DNA from: Diphasiastrum complanatum
Lineage: Eukaryota; Streptophyta; Lycopodiopsida; Lycopodiales; Lycopodiaceae
Direction: 5' to 3'
DNA length: 64,000 bases
NCBI GenBank assembly: GCA_029204225.1
Contig: CM055111.1
Location: 43,935,815-43,999,814, forward strand
Positions 25,301 through 37,222 of the stretch are shown here, one piece after another. The translations under genes and the position numbers were made by a program. The notes beneath the pieces are model-generated. The model made no database searches, was not told the DNA's origin, and saw only the letters and a program-made list of their open reading frames with translations. Within the stretch, counting starts at the first letter, position 1. Each line of letters opens with the position of its first letter.

Positions 25301-28300
25301 CTCAGATATACCCATACTGAGTTGGGCGAACGTTCTTTTTACCAGTTGGTACTTGTTTTTACCTTAGGCGAATGATCAGTATCATGCCATTTTGGGAACG
25401 TTCGCCGAGCATCTTCCAGTACTGATGAATCTTCGCCGACATGCCAGATGGATTTAAAATGCCAAATTTAGGTCGGTCATAGGTTCAGATCCTAAAAATT
25501 TGCATTTATTACAGTACCTAGGCGAATGATGGCCTTAGGCGAATGTTGAACCTTCACCAGAGCTTCAGAACGTTCGCCAGACTACTTTTTTTGTCCGAAA
25601 CATTCGTTGATAATTTTAAAAGCTATTTTCACAGTACTGAGCAAGCCTGCAATTTTTTGTCTACAAGTGATCAGCCAAACTAGTATTTTGTGTAATGGAC
25701 CCTCCAAATTCACCTATAAGAAGGCTGAATTCGATTCATTTGTCACTCGTGCTAGCAGAGCTCTTGAAAAAAATTTCGCGACCAAAACTTTCTGCCAACT
25801 TTTTCCTGCCTTTTGATATACACTCGCACTTACTTTCCAGTCACCATGTCTTCTACCGACACCTCTCAGTCTCCGAAATACTCCATCCATCGTGGTGTTC
25901 CAACTGCAACGGACATCATGATGCTCCCTAGCGCAAGCATGGTCGCTCAGTGGATGACCCTTGCCGGGCCTTTGCTCACGGCAATGGGAATCTTCGAGCA
26001 TGCCTTTCTTGAAAAATTAACATGCATTTTATTACCATGGATGCAACCACCCTTGAGCGTGATGCGTATCTTCGGACACAAATTCCTGATCATCCGGTAA
26101 CTCCGACGGAAATCGTGTATTTGTTCAAAAACGTTGGAACTTATAAAGTGGCCCTTCAAGGCAATTATCAGTGAATATGAAAAGGCTACCGCTCAAGTTT
26201 TGGATTCTAACCCTCAGATTAGCGTTCCATTGATGCCACAATTCTCACCTCAACAACAGGGAAAGGCAGAATTGGATACAGGTTTGGATTCGGGCATGGA
26301 ACAGGGTGGAGCACCAGAGGTAGAAGAAGTACAGCCAGTTCCACAGGCAACACAAACAGGTCCATCTACCTCAGGGACCAGACAATTGTTCAGAAGACCA
26401 ATCAGCGTCAAGGACCAGATCCAGAATTTCTTAGCGCAACATCCCCATGAATCCTTGCGTGGTGGTTGGGTCATTAAGTTTAAGACCTCTGAAATTGAGG
26501 CCGGCAAAGAGTTGGATAAGTTACCCACATTGGGAGAGCAGCCGGCCTGGAGAACTACAGTATTTGAGAAAACTCCGGAATCAATCAGGAGTTATGTGGC
26601 CAGCCCTCGCCAATTGCGCGTAGATCCATACTACGTACCAATGCCGCGAATAAGTGGAAGGATTTGGGATTGGCCATGGACAAAATCATCATCCATACGC
26701 CAAATTGGCCAATAATCCACCAACCTTACAGTTGGGAGATATAAGTGGATTTCCAGAGAGTCCAAAAAGATCTAACTCTACTGGCGTCCGTTGCAACGTG
26801 ATGAGATGATTGCCTTCCCACTTTGGCATTCGATCCGAATAAGCCTATGGCGTCAGATAGTATTAAAGATCAGCTGCCAGTGGCAAGACTATATTTCCGT
26901 GCTGCCATGATGGGAGGCTCTTGGGAATCTCGGTTCACAGCTTGGATGACCTCAAAGTGGATCGTCGGAGCCCATCGTTGTTTTTTGCCGCACAGCCTAG
27001 ATTTCAACACTGCCCGAATCGACTTCATGGAGAAGGTGCAGTATCATCTAATAAAGATACGACGTGATGCTAATAAGAGCCCACAGTAACTGCATCTCGC
27101 AAGTGTCATGGGACCGCCACCAATTTTGGTGGGGGATACTGTTGGAGGGTTTGCGGATCCCAAGGCAACCCTAACCCTAGTTAATAAGTGAGAGGGATTT
27201 GGCACCCTGCGTGTGTAAGTCCAACCCGATGATCACATAGTTATTTGATTAATTGGAAAGTCAATAAAAGTTTTGCGGGACTTTTAATATCACAAGGCCT
27301 AAATGTCAAGTTAGTGAATAAAGTTGGAGTTCCCACCAAAATTGGTTCAAATTCAAATTCAAATTGGTTCCCTCCAATTTTGAATGGGTTCCCACTCTTT
27401 TTTAAGTTTGAATAGTTAGGGAGGTAGAAATGGACCAATAGGATTTTGAGGCCAAGGTCCTCCTCTCTACTATAAATAGTGCCAAACTCGAGTTTGGAAA
27501 TCATGTTCATATCCTCATTTCAATACAAGCAGATTGGTTCTCTTATGGAATGTATTTGTGAATGTCCTTGCTCTTTATCTTTTTCCCTCCATCTCTCAGG
27601 CTTTTGTTGCATTTGTTAATCGTTGGATCTGAATATTAGTGAGATTACATGTTCTTATGCTTTTTGTGAGAGAGAAAGGGAGAGAGAGAAAGAGTAAGCT
27701 ATCTCCATTGTGGATCGTAGGGTTAATGGAGTAGTGTTAATGCTTAGGGTTAATAGATGTTAAGAGTTAGATGTGGATCTTCCATTCATGTTGAAATCTG
27801 AGATATGCTATCACTCTCATGGGAACGAACCTACGCGTGACAACTAACTGTTGAAATAAATGCCTATTTTGCCCCTTAAGGCTTGTATACTTGTAACTTG
27901 TAAGTTGTGCATAAGACATGGGGGTAAAACATTTATGTATATAGTACACCCCACGCAAGTAATAACAAGTAGGTTGAGGACCCATGTGGGTTCTAGAACT
28001 AGAATTAGCAAGACACCACCTCTATACATACATGCTAAATGTAGCCCAAAGTTTGGAGGGGTTTCCACGCCCTACTACTCTTTGAATAATCATTCAAGTT
28101 GTGTGAGCTTTGAAGTCCTCTCTCTCTTGCTTTTGTGTTCTACTCCATAGCTCGTTTTCTCAAGCTTTCATAGTGTGCTTACTATGCTATTATGATACTC
28201 CATAGCTAGGCCTTGGAATTTGTCATGGTATCAGAGCAGGTTATGTTGCCTGTGGTGTGGTGAAAGCTTGGACCTGTTCTTATCAGATTCCTGCCATTCC

Positions 28301-31300
28301 TAAAGAGCAGCTTGCCTTTGAGGAGGGAGCACTTTTTGTAGGCGCATCTGATGTGCTATCTGCATGGTTGGAGTATTGTTGGCAAGGGGAGTACAGGGAG
28401 CCAACAAGTTCTGATTTGGGACAAAAAAATTTGAGTCTTCTTGGACAGCCAAGACTGTAGGAGGGCGCTTTCTACAGTGGGGACTTCAGTGAAAGTTCTG
28501 AGTGGATCTTGGACAAGGGCTTGGACAGCCATACAGGGGGATAGTTTCAAATCCAGAAGCTGAGGGTTATTGAGCAAGTGGCTACATACCCTAGTTGGGT
28601 GAAAACCCCAGTTTGCCTTTTGTGTTTTATATCTATCCAGCTATGTCTAGTCTTGCAGAGAGCATGCTGAGTGAAGCCAGCCGGCTTGATGGCACTTACT
28701 TTAGCATATGGAAATTCAAGATCAAGAACATTCTTGAAGACAAAGAATGTTGGAAGCTTGTGACAGGTGAGGAGCCTGTTCCAACATCTGAACTTGAACT
28801 CAAGGACTATATCAAGAGAGGGGAAAAGGCACACAGGATCATCAATATGTCAGTGAGGGATAATGTGACTCCTCTAATCAGGTCAGCCAATGGGCCTGTG
28901 GATGCATGGCACATTCTTTGTGCATTGTATGAGACAGCAAGTACAACTAGGTTTCTCTACTTAAAAAACAAGTTGTATACTCTCACAATGGAGACAGGGG
29001 AGACAGTTACTGATCATCTTACTAAGATTCAGGATCTTAGATATTAGCTTTCTGTGCTTGGAGTGTCTATTGCTGACAAAGACTTGGTGCCAATAGTTCT
29101 GAATAGCTTGTCATATGCTTATCAGAACTTTGTGATGATGATATCTGTGAGAGAGAAGATCCCTACCTATGAAGAAGTCTATGGTCTCTTGTTACAGGAG
29201 GAGATGAGGAGAGTTAATCTCTCCAAGAGGGAAGATTTCCAGGAGCATGCCTTTGCTTCTAAGAAGAAGCAAAATCCAGCCAAGGATAAGAAGAAAGGTA
29301 AAGGCAAGAACAAAGGAGCACAAACACTTGAGCAAGGAATGGAGAACTTGCAGATGTCAGAAGCACAATCCTCCTCGAATACTTCTTCCACACCTCAAAG
29401 GAAGGGGAATTGCAATTATTGTGGTAAATATGGACACTTTGCTTTTTTTGAGTGCAGGAAGAAGCTTGCAGAGCAAAAGAAGGGCACAAAGAAGCAGGGA
29501 GGAAATGTTGTTGAGAGTGTTGCAAGAGAGGAGCAGAGTGACATAAGGCAAGCTGAGTTATTCTCTGTTGCATTGGCCTCACAAGCTACAACAGGAGGTT
29601 GGTACATTGACTCAGGTGCTTCAAAGCACATGACCCCTCATAGGGATTGGTTTGATACCTTTGTGGGGATTTGTGATGGACAAGAGGTGTGCCTAGGTGA
29701 CAACTCAACACACAAGGTCAAGGGAAAGGGCACAGTACCTGTAAAGCTTCCATCAGGAGAAGTAAAAGTCATTAAGAATGTCAAATCTGAAGCATTCAAG
29801 TACTTCCTGCATTTCAAAGCTTTGGTCTAGAACATTAAGGAAAGAAGATAAAGATGCTCAGGTCAGACGGAGGTGGAGAGTTCATTAAGACAGAATTTGT
29901 GGAATTCTGCAAGGCCAATGGGATCAAAAGGCAGCTTACATCTCCTCATACTCCTCAGCAAAACGGCGTAGCAGAGAGAAAGAACCGAACTATTGTGAAG
30001 TGTGCAAGGTCCATGCTCAAGGCAAAGGGGTTGCCCAACTCTTTTTGGGGCGAGGCAATGCACAAGCAGTGTTTCTGCTGAATAGAAGTCCAACAAAAGT
30101 TGTGGAAGGCAAGACTCCAGAAGAGGCATTTAGCGGCATCAAGCCCAAGGTGGGCGCTTTGCGAGTGTTTGGTTGTATGGCCTATGCCCATATTCCCAAG
30201 GATAACAGGAAGAAGCTGGATGCAAAATCAGCAAAGTGTATTTTCTTGGGATACAGTGAAGAAAGCAAAGCTTACCGACTTTACGATCTTACTAGTAAGA
30301 AGAGGATCATAAGTCGAGATGTGATCTTTGAAGAAGATCAAACGCCTCCTATAGAGGAACTTGAGATGGAGGATGGTACAAGTGAATTTGTGCCAATACT
30401 TGATGATCCACATCCATATATTGGGGAGCCTCAGAATGATCATATGAGTGATCAAGAGGAAGAATCCGAGGAGGCTAGGAAGCGGAAGGAAAGGGGCAAA
30501 TCTGTTGAGTCCTATTCACCGTCTTCATCACCAGCTGCAAGGAAGAAGTTTCCCAAGTGGTATTGGCAAACTGTGCAGGATGGTTTGATATTGGATGAGG
30601 GAGAGAGCAGCAATCCAGGGGGGGTCTCAAAGGCAAACCTAGCAGCATGAACACCAGGAGACAAACTATGCACTTATGACTACTATTTTGGATTCAGAAG
30701 ATCCACATACATTCATTGAGGCAGCAGATGAGAAGGTATGGCAACATGCTATGCAAGAGGAGTACGACTCCATTCTCAAGAATGATACATGGGATTTGGT
30801 GAAGTTACCAAAAGGGAAGCGTCTGATTGGCTGTAAGTGGGTCTACAGGACCAAATACAAATCAGATGGGAGCATCGAAAAGCATAAGGCAAGGCTGGTT
30901 GCTAAAGGCTATGCACAGAAGGAGGGCTTGGACTATGATGAGAAGTTTGCACCGGTAGCTAAGATGACGTCTATCAGGTTGGTTTTAGCATTGGCTGCAT
31001 TCTTTGGTTGGGTGGTCCATCAAATGGACGTGAAGAGTGCTTTTCTCAATGGACAGTTGGCTGAAGAAGTCTACATGGAACAGCCACAAGGTTTTGAGGC
31101 TAAGGGCAAGGAAACTATGGTATGCAGGCTTAAGAGGCCTTATATGGGTTGCCAGAGGCGATCTTATTTTTACCAGAATGGTCAACAGATATCACTGAAT
31201 ATCTTGCAACGGGACGACCACCACCAGAGATGAGTAGGATAGAGCAACGAAAATTGATATCCAAAGCTGCTCCCTACACCCTGATAGCAGGCCAACTCTA

Positions 31301-34300
31301 CAAGATGGGGTTAGATCAGATTTTATGTAGATGCATCCTACCACACGAGATCGATACGATTATTCAACTTACTCATGAAGGTGTGGGAGGACGGCATTTT
31401 GCGGCTGATCTAACGGCTAGAAAGGTACTCCAGGGCGGCTTTTGGTGGCCAACCCTTCACAAGGACGCCTACCAATTCACCAGGTCCTGCGATGTTTGCC
31501 AATGCTTTCGAAAACCCGCAAAACTTGACAAAATGCCTTTGCAACTCATCGTAGCCCAGGGCCCATTCGAAAAGTGGGGACTTGACTTTGTAGGTCCGAT
31601 ACGTCCAGCCGCTCGTTATACGCAAGCAAGGTATATTATAGTGGCTATGGACTACCTCACCAAGTGGGTAGAAGCTAAAGGGGTAAAGGAAGCCAATGCC
31701 AAAACTACAGTGCATATCCTCACACGATATGGATGCCCAATCGAATTGGTGAGTGATCAAGGAAGTCATTTCATAAATGAAACAATTACTCATCTTCTCA
31801 CCTCCTATCTAGTAGCTCATCATAAGAGCACTCCCTATTATCCAAGGTGCAATGGCCAAGCCGAATCATCTAACAAAATTTTATGTACGATCAATACCAA
31901 GATGGTTGAGGCAAGCCGCACAGATTGGGAACATAAACTCCAGGCAGCTTTATGGGTTTTCCGAACCACAAAAAGCTAGTACGGGCCAAACACCCTTCCA
32001 GCTAGTCTATGGCCAGGAAGCAATCATGCCAATCGAGTTCATTATTCACCCGACTATATGCCCATCTCGGAATTCCACATCTCATCCGACACTTCTGATC
32101 CACCAGATCAGGAGTAAAATGTATATAACCTTGTATATAGATCATTGTAGCTACCATTTCTATGATCCTTAGGACATCTTTTCAACAGCCTAGAGATCTG
32201 TATAGAATTTCACCTACTTCTAGGCACCAATCCCTATTCTGAGGCCTTGGAAGTTGGCAAAATTTCCAGAAAAGAAATACAAGCAGCCAACGAATGTTTT
32301 GGCCCATTGACGAATGTTTTAGCCCATTGGCGAGCCGCCATCTGGCGAGCTATTTCCAGCGAGAAATTCTCCCCTGAAAGCGAGCTATCCCCATGAAACA
32401 CTCGCCAAGGGACCTCACTATATAAATCCCACAAACACTCGCTTTTTCTCACTAAACACTCGTAGACTGCCGAACTCTTGCCAAACTTCTGATCGATTAG
32501 CAAAACTTGTCCAATCACCCTCACTCTACATCCGTTTGAGGCGCTAGCTCAGATTAGTGATTAGCGCCCAATTTAGAGGTTTCAATCTTAGTTTTTTATA
32601 GATTTTTCAGATTTATTTTACAACTTTTTTACCTTTTCTCAAAATCTCCATGTAGTTTCATTTCCCCCATCAATCCCAGCCTTTTTCGGATTTTTACAGA
32701 TTTCCACCCGGCGCATTAAGTGCGAGTGTTTTTCATTTTTTCCAACCTTGTTTCTATCTGATTTTTCTCGTTTTTTACTGTTTTCACTGGTTTTGTATGT
32801 TTCAGTGCCCCCTTAACATAATTCCGATCCACCCTACCACTCACCCGCCATCTAAATCCATCCCCATTACTTGCAGTTTTTATATTTTCTCCACCACACA
32901 CTTAGTGCGAGTCTCTTTCCAAAAAAAATTCAAGCACTCGCCTCCATACCACAAATACTCGCCCATTGTTCAAATACTTGCCCACTATATAAATACCCAT
33001 CAATGCCCTCCAAAACCCGCTGACGCTCGCCAGGCCCTTCTTTCCACCCTTCTTGCCGCTTCCAGTGCCTGACTTCATGCAGCTAATGGCAAAAGGGACA
33101 AGAAATAGCACTTTCGAGATTCTCTACGCATACTGTCAAGAAGGACAAGCTAACTGACATATTTAATAATGACAAAATTTATCCTCATTCAAATGGCCGA
33201 TTGAAGTCCAAAGTAGTCTGGTTTTGGTCCATAATAGTCTTGCTAACATTAGGGTTTATCCTTCAGGAAAGCATATTATTCTGTCTGTACGTGCAGCCAA
33301 AATCTATATATAAAAAGCCTTACAGTTTTCCATGTGGTAAGGGCACACAGAAGAGGTCTTTGAGAGAAGAGGCAGCCACTTTCATTTGGATCAGAAAAAA
33401 TCAGTTTTCTAGCAAAATACACATTGCCATCAGCTTCGTTTAAAGATCTGTATCAATATGCGCTACATTTTCACATCATATGATGATTTCTAGAACTACC
33501 TTAGAGTTATGCATAAGAGAAACAGTAATGATATTCTTTTGAAAAATACAACCAAACTTATGCATAAGAGAACAAGTAATAATCCTGTTTTCAAAAATAA
33601 AGCCAACACTAGAAAGGCTTTCCAGCTAAGAAATCTTGTATGTACCTCTATCTTGTGTTTTGACATCAGGCAAGATGTTTCACAAAGTACTTGCCATTCT
33701 ACACCCTTATATTACAAGGTAAGGCAAAAACTGAATTTGAAGAAGGATAGTGCACTTACGCATCAAAAACATTTATGCCAACTGACAATGCCTTACAGAT
33801 GGACGCTTCATATTCATGATCTGCAAGGTCAGTTTCAGGCCCTAAGTAAGTGCCAAGTCCTAGTGATGACACGGTTAGGTGACCAGCATGGTCATTATAA
33901 GTCGCGAGCTTTCTGAAATGACCAGGCCCTGTAGACAAGGTATACAAAAAAGCTAATTAGCATATCGGTGATATCATGATCCTCATATCGTTTGCAATGC
34001 AAGCGAGAACAAATTGTACTGGAATAAACGATTTCAAAGTGCACAGCAAGATTTCAAAGTCAACTCTTGTCTCCAAAAAGCATAAAAACTAGGCAACACA
34101 AAAAGAGTATTAGGGGCATAAAACAATGTGCATCATAGATGCGCAGCATTCTGAAACCAACTTTCCGAAACTGTTCCAGAAATCCACAGCGATCACGATC
34201 GGAACGCTGTTCATCGTTTCTTCCTTGTTTCGTTTTTTCATGGATGTGTTAGGGAGAAATAAAACAACACCTATAGGCTGTAAAAAAATTCAAAAATACA

Positions 34301-36443
34301 TTGCAAAAGTTAGTAAAATGTGAATCAAGCTATCTAGTGATCATTGATGCGTGGTGTTTGTTTTTCTTACAATCTAGACTCCAATCTATTCATAGTTTAC
34401 AATCATACACATTGAGCTGCAATGTAGAGTAGCGAGTTAATAAGGAGCCTTCTACAAGTGGTTTAGCAACCTTTTCATAATATCATAATTATTGCAAATT
34501 CCAGATTTCTAGTCTGATTGGTTCCGCTCTTAGTGACTGCCTCATGGTGTGTCCTCTACCACCTTGCAGAGATTGTGCTCTATCGAAATATGCTCGCCCT
34601 GTCCTGTATAGGTGCATGTGGTTGTGGCCTAACTGTAGGGCATGAGTGTGCTCCACCCTATGGTCTCTCCCCAACAACTCCCACAGCTGCCCCAAGAACT
34701 GTTGCCTCTGTGAAACCTATGCCACTGTGCTCAATAGGCCCTCCCCTGATGGAAATGCATCTCCTATAGATGATGGCCCAGCTGCTACTACTAATGGAGG
34801 CCGTGATAGCTTTGCCTCTGCCAATGAAGTCCATGAAAGCCCTACTGCTGATGAACTAGGCCGTGATGGTCCTACTACTGCTAATGAACTAGGCCATGAT
34901 GGCCCTACGGCTGATGGTGAAATACTGCCTTAATTAAAGCTTTAATCTGATACCCATATTGCCCAAAAAAAAATCAAATAAATAAAATTTAAAAAAAAAA
35001 GGTTTTTGAGAAACGCTACTAAAATCCAAAAATGCGGTTCAGAAACGCGTTTCTAAATGGGTTTCTAGAAGCGGCAAAGAAAGATCTGAAGTTTGGAGTG
35101 AAGATGATGGTTTACATGGCAGAAGAGACATTTTGAAGAGCGAAAGGGTTGCTCACAACTTACACAACTAAGCTCAGCTTGCACCGACCATTTGGTGACC
35201 CTAAACCCTGGCGCAGAGGGAGTGGATGTGGTTACCATTTTTGGCAGTGTGGATCTTAAGTGTAGCCAAATTGACTTTATCGATTTATACAATTTGTTTC
35301 AGAAAGGGAATTGAATGTTCAGCAGAGGATTTGGGAGAAATGAATGCTCACCAAAAGAGTGACAAGCTCTCAAGACAGAGAACCACAAGACCTACACACT
35401 ACTATGTCTTATATGATGAGATCGGTTTTCCCCCGAATTCCCTGGATGAACTTCAACAGCTTACTGATTACTTATGGTACATCTTCAACACTCTGCAACA
35501 TGCCGTCGAAATTTTGCGTACCAACACGGGGGCTCCCTCCGAAACATCTCCCAGTTTTCAAGTCCCGACCGAACGAAGTGTCCCTGAAGCCCTGTTCAAC
35601 GTCAAACTTTGGGCGGACGTTGCGGATTGACCACCAGTCCCCGTTCCTCATCTTGTCCTTGACGGTAAGGCCTCTTCATCATTTGGCCTTCCAACTCCAT
35701 ATGCGAAAACACACTTTTGGTGTTTTGCATCCCTTTTGTCATTTGGTTGTTCGCTCTCTCTGATGGGGGTCGCCACTATATATATAACTACCACATTGAG
35801 AAGAATTCCTTAGCAGTTGGAGTTTTCTGCTATTGTGTAGATCAGTCATCCAGAGTCTATTCTAGATCGCCATTGAAGCGCTTCTCCAGGGTGCACGGAT
35901 TGGATAGCACCATCATATGTACTTACTTCACTATCAGATTTTCAGATTCAAGTTTATTGTCTCTTGTCTATGTTGAATTCAATTCTCAATTATAATATAC
36001 CCGAATCGAGCCAGGCTCGATCCCTTAGGTTCGTATTGGGATCACGAACCTGCGGACTGTATTCCTGGAACATTTTGGTCGATTCCAAATGCATTCTACA
36101 CAAGTTTAAGTGTATGCTACACAAGTGCTGCTTTGATGTTGAATCTGCACATACCTATGGTGCAATGCCCATGACACATCGAGGATGCATATCTTTGCCT
36201 TGTTTTGGTGGTTATGGTTGTTGGGTTGTGGGTTTATGATGTTATGTTAACCATGCGATTTGTTAGGGTTTAGGGTTTAGGGTGTTATGCTAACTGTGCC
36301 ATTTGTTAGGGTGTCGGGTTTAGCGTGTTATGTTCAATGATTGGACATGATGCATATGATATGAGAGAAATGAAGATGTGCTGGTGTAAAACAATAGGTG
36401 CAACATGTATAATTTCCATAATAAGTCCGCTCTCGCTCTCTCG

Positions 36444-36529
<86 letters not shown>

Positions 36530-37174
36530 TTGCATGGAGCAAACCGTTTTTAACTAACCATTCAAATTGCACAGAGCAAACCATTTCTAACTAACCATTC
36601 AAATTTCACAGAACCCATTTGTAACCAACCATGATAAATTAGCCATGACACGAATAAACTGTAAAAAATTATATACATATTATCTGATGCTCTGTGTGTA
36701 TCAATATCTACAAGTTTGTGCTAAAAAAGTCATCCCTCTGTGTACCAGATGCATTTACAGGGGAGTCAAATACAAAGTCTGGCTAGGAGTCTGGAGGCAT
36801 CTGGGACTCCTCCAAGTCTGGGCCAACGCCTGCCAAGAGACGACTAGAAAAATCATCGGTGCGTCCCCTCTTGGTTGGCCTGCCTCTAGGTCTGTCGGAA
36901 GGAACCCCCTGTGGTACACTCCTGCCTGGGGGTCTCCCTCTGCCACGAGGGGGTCTCTGGGAACCGCCTGCCTGTGATGCTCTGAGCCGTCTCTGAGCAG
37001 TGTGTCTCTGGGCGGCAGCCTCTGTCTCCCTCACAAACTCTGTCCAACCATCATCTGAAAGGGTCCGTTTAGCGACGTCCTTGATGTAAGATTATGTTGG
37101 TTAGATTCCAAGTTATTGTGTGTCTGTACCGAAATGGTCCCTCCAGAAACGCTTTGGTGTAAAAATAACGATAT

Positions 37175-37222
<48 letters not shown>

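Noticed and set aside
35190-35292. Alternative AKR first exon (frame [17 protein letters not shown] followed by gtgtaagttg, TATA-like tgtataaatc upstream)
   Set aside because: It can be forced into phase, but its sequence does not resemble the segment before the AKR barrel. Exon 1 at 50856-51147 gives both a conserved join ([15 protein letters not shown]) and a better donor.
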